Source: Sphingomonas profundi
GTDB lineage: Bacteria; Pseudomonadota; Alphaproteobacteria; Sphingomonadales; Sphingomonadaceae
Assembly: GCF_009739515.1 (NCBI RefSeq)
Contig: NZ_CP046535.1
Coordinates: 3,100,001 to 3,164,000, forward strand
Length of the DNA: 64,000 bases
Direction of reading: 5' to 3'
Shown here piece after piece: positions 42,846 through 51,194 of this stretch (position 1 is the first letter of the stretch; every line of letters begins with the position of its first letter). Under the pieces are notes generated by a model, which did not search any database, was not told the origin of the DNA, and was given only the letters and a program-made list of their open reading frames with translations. The translations under genes and the position numbers were made by a program.

Positions 42846-43679
42846 ATGTTGGTCCCCCTCCATACCCGCGCCCCGCTCCGCTGCGCGCTGATCCTGGCGC
42901 TGCTCGCCACCGCCGCCTGTGGCGAGCGGAAGCCCTCCGGCCAGACCGTGGCGACGGTCAACGGTGAGGACGTGACGCTGAGCGAGCTGAACCTGGAGGC
43001 CAAGGGCGCTGCGACCAAGGAGGGCCGCGCCGCCGCGCTGCAGGCCATCATCGATCGCAAGCTGTTCGCGGAGGATGCCCGCAAGCAGGGGCTGGAGAAG
43101 GAACCCGCCTACATCCTCGAACAGCGCCGCGCGGCCGAGCTGCTGCTGGCGCAGCGGAACGTTGCCGTGCTCGTGCGCAACGCGCAGCGGACGCCCAGCG
43201 AGAGCGACGTCAACGCCTATCTCGCGCGGTACGGCGGCGCCACCGGCGGCCAGCGGATCCTCATGGTGGATCAGCTGCGTTTCCCGGCGCCGAAGACGGA
43301 AGCCGAATATGACGCGCTCAAGCCCGTGAAGACGAATGACGCGCTGGCCGAGATGCTGCGCGGCCGTGGCGCGGCGGTGAACCGCGGCACGATCGACGTG
43401 GACAGCGCCACCCTGACCGACGACGTGCTGAAGGCGCTGCTCACGTCCGGCGAGCCGATCATCACGGTGCAGGGCGGCATGGCGATCTCCAGCCAGCTCG
43501 TCGGATCGCGGCCCAGCGAGCGGAGCGGCACGGACGTGGCCGAGATCGCGCGCAAGCGGCTGGTGCTGGAACGCGTCGACGCCGCGATCAAGCAGCGCGC
43601 CAAGGCGCTGCGGGACGAGGGGCAGATCACCTACGCGAACGACTACAAGCCGAACACCGCGGGCGGCCAGGCCCGCTAG
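42846..43679 (+). CDS. epsD: EpsD-type peptidyl-prolyl isomerase lipoprotein
   Basis: A 277-residue lipoprotein (lipobox ALLATAACGERKP). The N-terminal SurA-like helices include VATVNGEDVTLSELNLEAKG and LQAIIDRKLFAEDARKQGL; a PPIase-like C-terminal part follows. EpsD-family proteins are periplasmic chaperone-like components of exosortase-linked EPS systems. The start at 42846 is preferred because the lipoprotein signal begins there. Confidence 0.85.
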   Translation: MLVPLHTRAPLRCALILALLATAACGERKPSGQTVATVNGEDVTLSELNLEAKGAATKEGRAAALQAIIDRKLFAEDARKQGLEKEPAYILEQRRAAELLLAQRNVAVLVRNAQRTPSESDVNAYLARYGGATGGQRILMVDQLRFPAPKTEAEYDALKPVKTNDALAEMLRGRGAAVNRGTIDVDSATLTDDVLKALLTSGEPIITVQGGMAISSQLVGSRPSERSGTDVAEIARKRLVLERVDAAIKQRAKALRDEGQITYANDYKPNTAGGQAR

Positions 43680-43904
43680 GGGCTTCTCCCCGGCACCAAG
43701 CCATTATCTGCAATCCTGCGCGGCGGGGACGCTGCGCAGGATCGCAGCACCGGGAGCACGCCGCTTGTTAGGGCGCCCCGAAGCCACATCGATGGGCGTG
43801 CAGGCGGCCGCCGAATGTAAACGGCATGCGACATATATTAACCACTTCGAATTAATGCCCGGATCGCCCGCGCCGTGTGCGGGCCTTCGCGCGCGAGGTG
43901 GAAC
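43680..43904. other. Spacer upstream of the type I secretion genes
   Basis: About 225 bases. A TGCGCGGCGGGG...CTGCGCA hairpin-like segment lies around 43718-43738, and an AT-rich stretch (43828-43856) could house a promoter for the ABC transporter gene. No gene was seen. Confidence 0.4.
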
Positions 43905-45653
43905 GTGGTTTTCGGCACAGGCAGGGCTTCTCCCCTGAAAGAGGCGCTGACGCAGTATCGCGCCACGTTCGGCACCGTCATCCTGCTCAGCGCGGTGCTC
44001 AACGTCCTGCTGCTCGGCGGCTCCATCTACATGATGCTCGTCTATGATTCGGTGCTGCCCAGCCACAGCCTGCCCACATTGTTCAGCCTGCTGGGCCTCG
44101 TCGCGCTGGTCTACGCCTTCCAGGCGCTGTTCGATACGATGCGGTCGCGGATCATGAACGACGTCGGCGGCGCGCTGAGCCGCAGCCTGGCGCTCCGCGT
44201 GCAGGATCTGATGAGCGAGGTGGCCCTGCGCGGCTCCCGCCTGGGCGGGGACGGGCTCACCCCGATGCGCGACCTCGATCTCGTTCGCGGGTTCCTCTCC
44301 GGCCCGGGGCCGGCGACGCTGATCGATCTGCCCTGGATGCTGCTGTTCCTCGCCATCCTCTCGCTGCTGCACATCTGGCTCGGCGTGGCCGCGACGGCGG
44401 GCGCGCTGGTGATGATCGCCCTGACAGTGGTGACGGATCGCGCGGTTCGCGCCCCGACGCAGGACATGGCCGTCATCACCGGCAGGCGGAACGCGCTGGC
44501 GGAAAGCAACCTGCGGCATGTCGAGATCCTCTCCGCGCTCGGCATGCGCAACCGGATGCGCGGCCGGTGGAACGAGGTGGATCACGCCCATCTCGAAGCG
44601 CAGAGCCGGCTGGCGCGCGCCGTCGGGCTGTATGGCGGGGCCAGCAAGGTCTTCCGCATGTTCCTCCAGTCCGCCATCCTCACCGTGGGTGCGCTGCTGG
44701 TGATCGACGGCAAGGCGAGCGGCGGGGTGATCTTCGCGTCGTCGCTCCTCTCCGGCCGGGCGCTCGCGCCGATCGACACCGCCATCGCCAACTGGCGCAG
44801 CTTTGCGGCCGCACGCGCGGCCTGGCGGCGGCTGGACGAGTTGCTGTCGCGCGCGCCCCGGCCCGCCGACCTGGCGGTGGAGCTGCCGGCACCGTCGCGC
44901 GACGTCACGGTGAGCCAGCTTGCCGTGGCACCGCCCGGCACGCAGCGCCTGACCGTGCGGAACGTGCAGTTCCAGCTTGCCGCAGGCGACGCGCTGGGCA
45001 TCATCGGGCCAAGCGGCGCGGGCAAGACCAGCCTGGTGCGCGCCCTGCTGGGCGTGTGGCCGGCCGCGCGCGGCGCGATTCGGCTCGACGGCGCCACGCT
45101 GGACCAGCGCGATCCGGAGCGTCTGGGCGCGGCGACGGGCTACCTGCCGCAGATGGTCGAGCTGCTCGACGGCACCGTCGCCCAGAACATCGCCCGCTTC
45201 GATGCGGCAGCGGCGTCGGAAGACGTGATCGCCGCCGCCCGCGCGGCGGCGGTGCACGACCTCATCGTCGCGCTGCCGCAGGGCTATGACACGCCCGTCG
45301 GCAATGACGGCGCGGAACTGTCCGCCGGCCAGCGCCAGCGCATCGGCCTCGCGCGGGCGCTGTTCCGCGATCCGTTCCTGGTGGTTCTGGACGAGCCCAA
45401 CTCGAACCTGGATGCGGTCGGCGAGGCGGCGCTCGAGAGCGCGGTCGCGGCGGTGCGGTCGCGCGGCGGCATCGTCGTCCTCGTCGCGCACCGGCAGTCC
45501 ACGCTGTCCCATGTCAGCCATCTGCTCTTCATGCGCGACGGCGAGCAGGAGGCGTTCGGCACGCGTGACGAGGTGCTCGGCAAGGTTCTGGCCAAGCCCG
45601 CCGCGCGCAATCCCGCAGCAACGCCGCAGCGCGCGGCCGGAGGTGCCCGATGA
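43905..45653 (+). CDS. Type I secretion ABC transporter (PrtD/HlyB-like)
   Basis: A 582-residue fused permease-ATPase. Membrane helices fill residues 15-300 (for example VILLSAVLNVLLLGGSIYMM). The ATPase has Walker A GPSGAGKTS, a Q-loop in TGYLPQMVELL, signature LSAGQRQRIGLARAL, Walker B FLVVLDEPNSNLD and H-loop LVAHRQST. It lacks a C39 peptidase domain, like PrtD. GTG 43905 has GAGGTGG upstream. It forms a two-gene operon with a HlyD-like gene. No TolC or RTX substrate was seen nearby. Confidence 0.93.
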   Translation: MVFGTGRASPLKEALTQYRATFGTVILLSAVLNVLLLGGSIYMMLVYDSVLPSHSLPTLFSLLGLVALVYAFQALFDTMRSRIMNDVGGALSRSLALRVQDLMSEVALRGSRLGGDGLTPMRDLDLVRGFLSGPGPATLIDLPWMLLFLAILSLLHIWLGVAATAGALVMIALTVVTDRAVRAPTQDMAVITGRRNALAESNLRHVEILSALGMRNRMRGRWNEVDHAHLEAQSRLARAVGLYGGASKVFRMFLQSAILTVGALLVIDGKASGGVIFASSLLSGRALAPIDTAIANWRSFAAARAAWRRLDELLSRAPRPADLAVELPAPSRDVTVSQLAVAPPGTQRLTVRNVQFQLAAGDALGIIGPSGAGKTSLVRALLGVWPAARGAIRLDGATLDQRDPERLGAATGYLPQMVELLDGTVAQNIARFDAAAASEDVIAAARAAAVHDLIVALPQGYDTPVGNDGAELSAGQRQRIGLARALFRDPFLVVLDEPNSNLDAVGEAALESAVAAVRSRGGIVVLVAHRQSTLSHVSHLLFMRDGEQEAFGTRDEVLGKVLAKPAARNPAATPQRAAGGAR

Positions 45654-46990
45654 GCGACAATCCTTCCCTCGCGATCGTCGGCCGTCAGCGGAGCGGTGGC
45701 TACGATCCCGAACTCGCCTTGCAGGGGCGTCGCCGCGCCGCGCTGATCGCCGTCGGCGCGCTGGTGCTCTCGTTCGTGCTGCTCGCCGTCCTCATCCCGA
45801 TCGGCGGCGCGGTGGTCGGCAGCGGACAGGTCGGGGTCGAATCGCGGGTGAAGCGCGTCGCCCATCCGAACGGCGGCACGATCGCCGCGATCTACGTGCA
45901 CGATGGCGACCATGTGAAGAAGGGCGACATCCTCATCCGCCTCGACGATGACGTCACCGGCGCCCAGTCGACGCTGTCGAGCCTGACGGTCGGGCAGCTG
46001 ATGGCGCAGCGCGCCCGGCTGGAGGCCGAACGCCTCGGCACCGGATCGATCGTCTTTCCGGACGATCTGCGCACGCGGCAGGATGCGGGCGCACGGCAGG
46101 CGATGGCCGACGAGGAGAAGCTGTTCCGCATCCGCCGCGCCGAGCAGGCGGGCATGCGCGCGCAGCTGGCCGCGCGGATGGCGCAGTATCGCAAGCAGAT
46201 CGGCGGCTACCAGGCGCAGATCGCCGCGCTGCGCAAGCAGACCACGCTGATCGAGCCCGAGCGCCGCGGCGTGAAGGAGCTGTGGGACCAGGGGCTCGTC
46301 ACGATCAGCCGGCTGAACCAGCTCGAACGGACCAGCGCCGACATGGAAGGAAACATCGCCTCGCTGCAGGCCGAAATCGCGCAGACGCAGGCCCGCATCA
46401 CCGAGGCGCAGGAGCAGTTGATCCAGCTGGGCGAGACACGGCGGGCCGATGCCGGCACCCAGCTCACCGCGATCAACGGCAACCTCAATCAGGAGCGCAT
46501 CCGCAGCGTCAACGCGGCCGACGTGCAGGAGCGCAGCGTGATCCGCGCACCCTATTCCGGCACGGTCGACAAGCTGCAATTCGCGACGATCGGCGATGTC
46601 GTGCGACCGGCCGAGACCATCCTGGAGGTGGTGCCCGATCGTGACCGGCTGCTGGTGGAAGCCTCGATCAGTCCCGCCGACGTCGATCAGGTGAGCAAGG
46701 GCCAGCACGCCCGCATCCGCTTCACCGCGTTCAACTCCACCGCGACGCCCGAGATCACCGGCTCGGTCACGCTCGTGGCGCCGGACCGCACCACCGATCC
46801 GAACTCGCATCAGAGCTACTATGCGGTGCGGGTGGCTGTGGACCAGCGCGATCTTGCCCGCTGGCCCGAGCTGAAGCTGCTGCCCGGCATGCCGGCGGAG
46901 ATCTTCATCGAGACGGGCAGCCGCTCCATGCTGAGCTATCTCACCAAGCCGCTGCGCGACCAGTTCGCCCGCGCCTTCCGCGACAATTGA
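45650..46990 (+). CDS. HlyD/PrtE-type membrane fusion protein
   Basis: A 446-residue periplasmic adaptor. One N-terminal helix (LIAVGALVLSFVLLAVLIPI) leads to a biotinyl-lipoyl-like part (AAIYVHDGDHVKKGDILIRL), a long coiled coil (about residues 110-280) and a beta-barrel C-terminal half (VIRAPYSGTVDKLQFATIGD). It couples the ABC exporter to an outer-membrane TolC. The ATG overlaps the ABC gene's stop by 4 bases. Confidence 0.93.
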   Translation: MSDNPSLAIVGRQRSGGYDPELALQGRRRAALIAVGALVLSFVLLAVLIPIGGAVVGSGQVGVESRVKRVAHPNGGTIAAIYVHDGDHVKKGDILIRLDDDVTGAQSTLSSLTVGQLMAQRARLEAERLGTGSIVFPDDLRTRQDAGARQAMADEEKLFRIRRAEQAGMRAQLAARMAQYRKQIGGYQAQIAALRKQTTLIEPERRGVKELWDQGLVTISRLNQLERTSADMEGNIASLQAEIAQTQARITEAQEQLIQLGETRRADAGTQLTAINGNLNQERIRSVNAADVQERSVIRAPYSGTVDKLQFATIGDVVRPAETILEVVPDRDRLLVEASISPADVDQVSKGQHARIRFTAFNSTATPEITGSVTLVAPDRTTDPNSHQSYYAVRVAVDQRDLARWPELKLLPGMPAEIFIETGSRSMLSYLTKPLRDQFARAFRDN

Positions 46991-47058
46991 CGAGGGGCAA
47001 CCGACGAAACACGCCGGCCTGCGCCCTCAGCCGGATCGACATTCGGCTTTCTGCACGT

Positions 47059-47168
47059 CCGCTCATCCTGAGGAGGGGCTGAGCGGAGGCGAAGACCCGT
47101 CTCGAAGGACTTCCCATGTCTTTCGAGACGCCATTTCGACAGGCTCAATGGCTCCTCAGGATGAGCGG
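47059..47168. repeat. Family A intergenic palindromic repeat, copy 2 (intact)
   Basis: A 110-base element bounded by a perfect 17-bp inverted repeat: CCGCTCATCCTGAGGAG at the left and CTCCTCAGGATGAGCGG at the right. A second, inner palindrome CGTCTCGAA...TTCGAGACG is nested inside. The same architecture, partly decayed, occurs at 3308-3407. It lies between the convergent HlyD and aldehyde dehydrogenase genes, where it could form a cruciform or act as a bidirectional terminator. Confidence 0.85.
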
Positions 47169-47218
47169 TTTGGATAGATGCGAGTAAACCGACTTGATCC
47201 GCTGAATGTCGATCCGCC

Positions 47219-48703
47219 CTAGCCGCGCGCTATGCCCACCGCCTTGTGCCGCACGAACTCCTCGATGCCGGCCTTGCCGCCCTCCCGGCCGAAACCGCTG
47301 ATCCCGGTGCCGCCGAACGGCATCGCCGGATCGAGCGTCTTGGCGGTGTTGACGAACACGTTGCCCGTCCGCATCGCCGCCGCCACCTGGTGCGCGCGCC
47401 TCAGGTCGTTGGTGTGGAGGTATCCGCCAAGCCCGTAGCGGGTGGCGTTGGCGATGGCGATCGCCTCCGCCTCGTCGCGGAAGCGATGGATCGTCAGCAC
47501 CGGCCCGAAGATCTCGTTCTGCGCCAGCGGATCGGCCGGATCGACGTCGGCGAACAGGGTGGGCGCCACATAGGCGCCGCCCGCCAGCACGCCGCCCACC
47601 CGGCCGCCGCCGGTCAGCAGCCGCATCGCCCCGCCGGCCTTCGCCGTCTCGATCAGCCCCGTCACCCGCACCGCCGCCGCCTCGTTGATCAGCGGGCCGA
47701 TGGCGGTGTCGCGCTCGAACGGGTCGCCCACCTTCATCGCCTCGGCCAGGGCCACCATCCGTTCGATCAGCGCGTCGTAGATGCCGTTCTGCACCACCAC
47801 CCGCGTCGGGATGGCGCAACCCTGTCCGCTCAGCACGCCCAGGCTGTGATAGACGGCCTGCGCCGCCGCCGCGTCCGGATCGACATCGTCGAAGATGATG
47901 TTCGCCGCCTTGCCGCCCAGCTCCATCACCGTCGGCTTCAGCAGGTCGGCGCAGGCGTGCAGGATGCGCCGGGCCGTCGCCGGCCCGCCGGTGAAGCTGA
48001 TCTTCTCCACCAGCGGATGCTCGATCAGCCGCGCGCCCGCCTCCGGCCCGCCCGGCACCACGTTCACCACCCCGTCGGGGAAGCCCGCCAGCTTCGCCAG
48101 CCGGCCGAACAGCGCCGGCACGAACGGCGCCATCTCCGAAGGCTTGATGACGACGCTGTTGCCCGCCGCCAGCGCCGCCGGCACCTTCATGCCCAGGGAC
48201 ACCAGCGGCCCGTTCCAGGTGATGATCAGGCCGATCACGCCATAGGGTTCCGGCGCCACATAGGCGAAGTCCTCCGCCGGGAAGGTGGAGAGCAGCTGCC
48301 CCTCCAGCTTGTCCGCCCAGCCGGCATAATAGCGGATCCAGTCCGCGCAGGCGCCCGGCGCATAGCCCTCGCCCACCGCCACCGGAATGCCGCACTCGAT
48401 CGCCGCCAGGCGGCCGAACTCGGCGGCATGCTGCTCGATCAGGTCGGCCAGCTTCAGCAGGCAGCGCCGCCGCTCCGCCCCCGGCGTGGCCCGCCAGCCG
48501 GCAAAGGCGCGGTGCGCCGCGTCCACCGCCGCGTCGATCTCGGCCACGCCGGCCAGCGGGATCTCGGCCTGCGCCTCGCCCGTCATCGGGCTGATATGGG
48601 CGTGGTGCCCGCCGCTCGTCCGCGTCACCGCCTCGCCATCGATGATGAGCGCCAGCGCGGGGGGTCGCCGGTCGATCGGCTCCGCGTTCGTCGTCGTCTC
48701 CAT
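47219..48703 (-). CDS. Aldehyde dehydrogenase (family protein 1 of region)
   Basis: NAD(P)-dependent aldehyde dehydrogenase of 494 residues. The catalytic Cys lies in LSGQGCAIPTRVVV, the catalytic Glu in TVMELGGKAANIIFDD, and the cofactor loop in FTGGPATARRI. The start at 48703 (METTTNAEPI) has GGGAG upstream and leaves the palindrome at 48726-48739 as a promoter-proximal operator. It is divergent from the ThuA-like gene. The specific aldehyde is unknown; the regulon context suggests oxidation of a product of an aromatic or alicyclic pathway. Confidence 0.92.
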   Translation of the reverse strand: METTTNAEPIDRRPPALALIIDGEAVTRTSGGHHAHISPMTGEAQAEIPLAGVAEIDAAVDAAHRAFAGWRATPGAERRRCLLKLADLIEQHAAEFGRLAAIECGIPVAVGEGYAPGACADWIRYYAGWADKLEGQLLSTFPAEDFAYVAPEPYGVIGLIITWNGPLVSLGMKVPAALAAGNSVVIKPSEMAPFVPALFGRLAKLAGFPDGVVNVVPGGPEAGARLIEHPLVEKISFTGGPATARRILHACADLLKPTVMELGGKAANIIFDDVDPDAAAAQAVYHSLGVLSGQGCAIPTRVVVQNGIYDALIERMVALAEAMKVGDPFERDTAIGPLINEAAAVRVTGLIETAKAGGAMRLLTGGGRVGGVLAGGAYVAPTLFADVDPADPLAQNEIFGPVLTIHRFRDEAEAIAIANATRYGLGGYLHTNDLRRAHQVAAAMRTGNVFVNTAKTLDPAMPFGGTGISGFGREGGKAGIEEFVRHKAVGIARG

Positions 48704-48725
48704 CGTCCCGCTCCCGCCTGATTTA

Positions 48726-48739
48726 TGATCCACCAGTCA
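48726..48739. promoter_or_regulatory. TGA-N8-TCA operator candidate 1
   Basis: TGATCCACCAGTCA lies in the divergent gap between an aldehyde dehydrogenase and the ThuA-like gene. It matches sites at 54344 and 59816, which also end CAGTCA on the aligned strand. A TetR-family regulator is encoded within the cluster. Confidence 0.6.
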
Positions 48740-48799
48740 TCACCACGGGCTTGACTGTCAAGCGCCCCCGGCCGACCCTGCGCGCGAGAGAGGAACGCG

Positions 48800-49537
48800 A
48801 TGCACGAGACGCGCCACGTCCACCTGATCGTCGCCGGCCGCTATCACGACATGGATTATGCCCGGCTGGAACTGTTGAAACTGCTGGCCGAGACGCCGTC
48901 GGTCCGCACCGTCGTGGATGGCGACTTCCACCGCGTCGGCCGCCTGCCGGCCTGCGACCTGCTCGTCACCTACACCTGCGACATCGCGCCGGCGGCGGCG
49001 GAGGTGCAGGCGCTGCACGGATTCCTCCAGGCCGGCGGCCGCTGGCTGGCGCTGCACGGCACGAACGCGATCCTGCGCTTCCTGGACGACGGCCGCATCG
49101 CCGCCAGCGACGCGCATGACGACTATATGGACGTGATCGGCACCAAGTTCCTCGGCCATCCGCCGATCGGCCCGTTCCGGGTGGAGAATGCCGCGCCGGA
49201 TCACCCGCTGGTGGCCGGCATCGCGCCGTTCGACATCGTCGACGAACTCTATCTGTTCGAGCGGCGGGGTGCGTTGACCCCGCTCCTCACCGCCACCTTC
49301 AGCGGCAGCATCGCGCCCTTCGCCGCGGCCGACTGGCAGGACGAGGCCTCACCGATCTTCTACCATCGCGAGGTGGGCGCAGGCGGGATACTCTACCTCG
49401 CGCTCGGCCACTGCCGCAGCCACTACGATCCCTCGCCCAACGGCGCCTTCATCCCGCACCCGGTGCGCTGCGGCTGGGATTATCCGGTGTTCCACGAACT
49501 CCTCCGCCGCAGCCTGCGATGGGGCATGGGCCTGTAG
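48800..49537 (+). CDS. ThuA-like domain protein
   Basis: A 245-residue ThuA/glutamine-amidotransferase-like protein: HVHLIVAGRYHDMDYARL, ACDLLVTYTCDIAPA, LALHGTNAILRF, GPFRVENAAPDHPL and LYLALGHCRSHYDPS are typical positions. The family is known from sugar utilisation, but its catalytic role is not firmly established. It is divergent from an aldehyde dehydrogenase and followed by a family C repeat. Confidence 0.82.
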   Translation: MHETRHVHLIVAGRYHDMDYARLELLKLLAETPSVRTVVDGDFHRVGRLPACDLLVTYTCDIAPAAAEVQALHGFLQAGGRWLALHGTNAILRFLDDGRIAASDAHDDYMDVIGTKFLGHPPIGPFRVENAAPDHPLVAGIAPFDIVDELYLFERRGALTPLLTATFSGSIAPFAAADWQDEASPIFYHREVGAGGILYLALGHCRSHYDPSPNGAFIPHPVRCGWDYPVFHELLRRSLRWGMGL

Positions 49538-49540
49538 TTA

Positions 49541-49598
49541 GTTCCTCCCCGGAACGGGGAGGGGGACCAGCCGCCGGCTGGTGGAGGGGGCGGGCGGC
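49541..49598. repeat. Family C intergenic repeat, copy 2
   Basis: It begins 3 bases after the ThuA-like stop. TCCTCCCC...GGGGAGG forms the first hairpin; ACCAGCC-GCC-GGCTGGT is a perfect 7-bp second stem. The tail is GGAGGGGGCGGGCGGCAC. The second stem differs in sequence from the other copies but retains pairing. Confidence 0.78.
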
Positions 49599-49671
49599 AC
49601 AGGCCAGGGTAGAATGTCGCACGTCCCTTCCGCCACCAACCTGCGCCGGCCCCCGGCCGCGCCGGAAGGAT

Positions 49672-51144
49672 CTACAACGCCACCGTCACCGCCTTGGTCT
49701 GGAGGTAGTTCTCCACGCCCTCGAAGCCGCTCTCGCGGCCCCAGCCGGATTGCTTGTAGCCGCCGAACGGCATCGCCATGTCGCTGGCGCCCCAGCAGTT
49801 CACCCACACGATGCCGGCCTGCACCCGCGCCGCCAGCCGGTGCGCCTTCGATACGTCGCGCGTCCAGATCGAGGCGGCGAGGCCGTATGTCGTGTCGTTG
49901 GCCTTGCGCGCGATCTCCTCGATATCGTCCACCGGCTGCGCCACCAGCACCGGGCCGAAGATCTCCTCGCGATAGATCCGCATGTGATCGGCGGCGTCGA
50001 CGAGGATCGTCGGCTGGTGGAAATAGCCGCTCTCGCCGTGTCTTTGGCCGCCCGCCGCAAGGCTCGCTCCTTCGGCCAGGCCGGAGGCGACGTAGTTCGA
50101 GACGGTGTCGAAGTGCCGCTGGCTGACGAGCGGCCCCATCTCGGTCGCCGTGTCGGTGCCCGGCCCCACCTTCATCCCGCCGGCTATGGCGGCCACGCCC
50201 TCCACCACGCGATCGAAGATGCTGCGTGGCGCCAGCAGCCGCGTGCCGGAAACGCACACCTGCCCGGCATTGGCGAAGATGCCGGCCGCCGCCCCCGCGA
50301 TCGCCTTGTCCAGATCGGCGTCGTCCAGGATGATCGTCGGCGCCTTGCCGCCCAGCTCCAACGTCACCTTCTTCAGGTTGCCGCCGGCCGCCGCCAATAT
50401 CTGCTTGCCCACGCGGGTGGAGCCGGTGAAGGCGATCTTGTCGATGCCCTCATGCGCCGCCAGCGCCGCGCCGGCGATCGACCCCTCGCCGGGCAGGATG
50501 TTCACCACGCCGCGCGGGAAGCCCGCCTCGACGATCAGCTCGCCCAGCCGCAGCGCCGTCAGCGGCGTCTGCTCGGATGGTTTCAGCACGCAGGTGCAGC
50601 CCGCCGCCAGCGCCGGCGCCAGCTTCCACGCCGCCATCAGCAGCGGAAAGTTCCACGGCACGATCAGGCCGGCGACGCCCGCCGGCTCGCGCCGCGTATA
50701 GGCGTGATACTCGCCAGGCATCGATATGGTGGTCGTCTTGCCCTCGATCTTCGTCACCCAGCCGGCATAGTAGCGGAAGGCGTCGGCGGCGGCCGGCACG
50801 TCATAATAGTGCGCGTGGGTCACGGGCTTGCCGTTGTCCAGGCTCTCCAGCCGCGCCAGCTCCTCCACATTGTCCTCGATGAGGTCGGCGAGCTTCCACA
50901 GCAGCTTCGCCCGCGCGTTAGGGGCGAGCGCGCGCCACTCGGCGCCCTCGAAGGCGCGCCGCGCCGCCGCCACCGCCCTGTCCAGATCCGCCGTGCCGGC
51001 CGAGGCGAAGGTGCCCAGCCGCCCGCCGGTGGCCGGATCGATCGTGTCGAGCGTGGCGCCGTCGGCCGCCGCCACCCAGTCGCCGTCGATCAGCAGCGGC
51101 CGGGTCTCGCCCAGCCATGCGGTCACGGTCTCGGCTGCGCTCAT
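49672..51144 (-). CDS. Aldehyde dehydrogenase (betaine/phenylacetaldehyde-like, 2)
   Basis: A 490-residue aldehyde dehydrogenase. Key segments are GLIVPWNFPLLMAAWKLAP, KIAFTGSTRVGKQIL, VTLELGGKAPTIILDDAD (catalytic Glu) and NAGQVCVSGTRLL (catalytic Cys). It starts at 51144 after an AAGGAGAG ribosome site. It follows the AcoC-like gene by 50 bases in the same direction, so it probably belongs to the E1/E2 operon. The substrate is not determinable. Confidence 0.92.
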   Translation of the reverse strand: MSAAETVTAWLGETRPLLIDGDWVAAADGATLDTIDPATGGRLGTFASAGTADLDRAVAAARRAFEGAEWRALAPNARAKLLWKLADLIEDNVEELARLESLDNGKPVTHAHYYDVPAAADAFRYYAGWVTKIEGKTTTISMPGEYHAYTRREPAGVAGLIVPWNFPLLMAAWKLAPALAAGCTCVLKPSEQTPLTALRLGELIVEAGFPRGVVNILPGEGSIAGAALAAHEGIDKIAFTGSTRVGKQILAAAGGNLKKVTLELGGKAPTIILDDADLDKAIAGAAAGIFANAGQVCVSGTRLLAPRSIFDRVVEGVAAIAGGMKVGPGTDTATEMGPLVSQRHFDTVSNYVASGLAEGASLAAGGQRHGESGYFHQPTILVDAADHMRIYREEIFGPVLVAQPVDDIEEIARKANDTTYGLAASIWTRDVSKAHRLAARVQAGIVWVNCWGASDMAMPFGGYKQSGWGRESGFEGVENYLQTKAVTVAL

Positions 51145-51194
51145 CTTCGCTCTCCTTCTGCTCTCGGCTGTCCCGGCGATGGCCGGCGCGGCGG

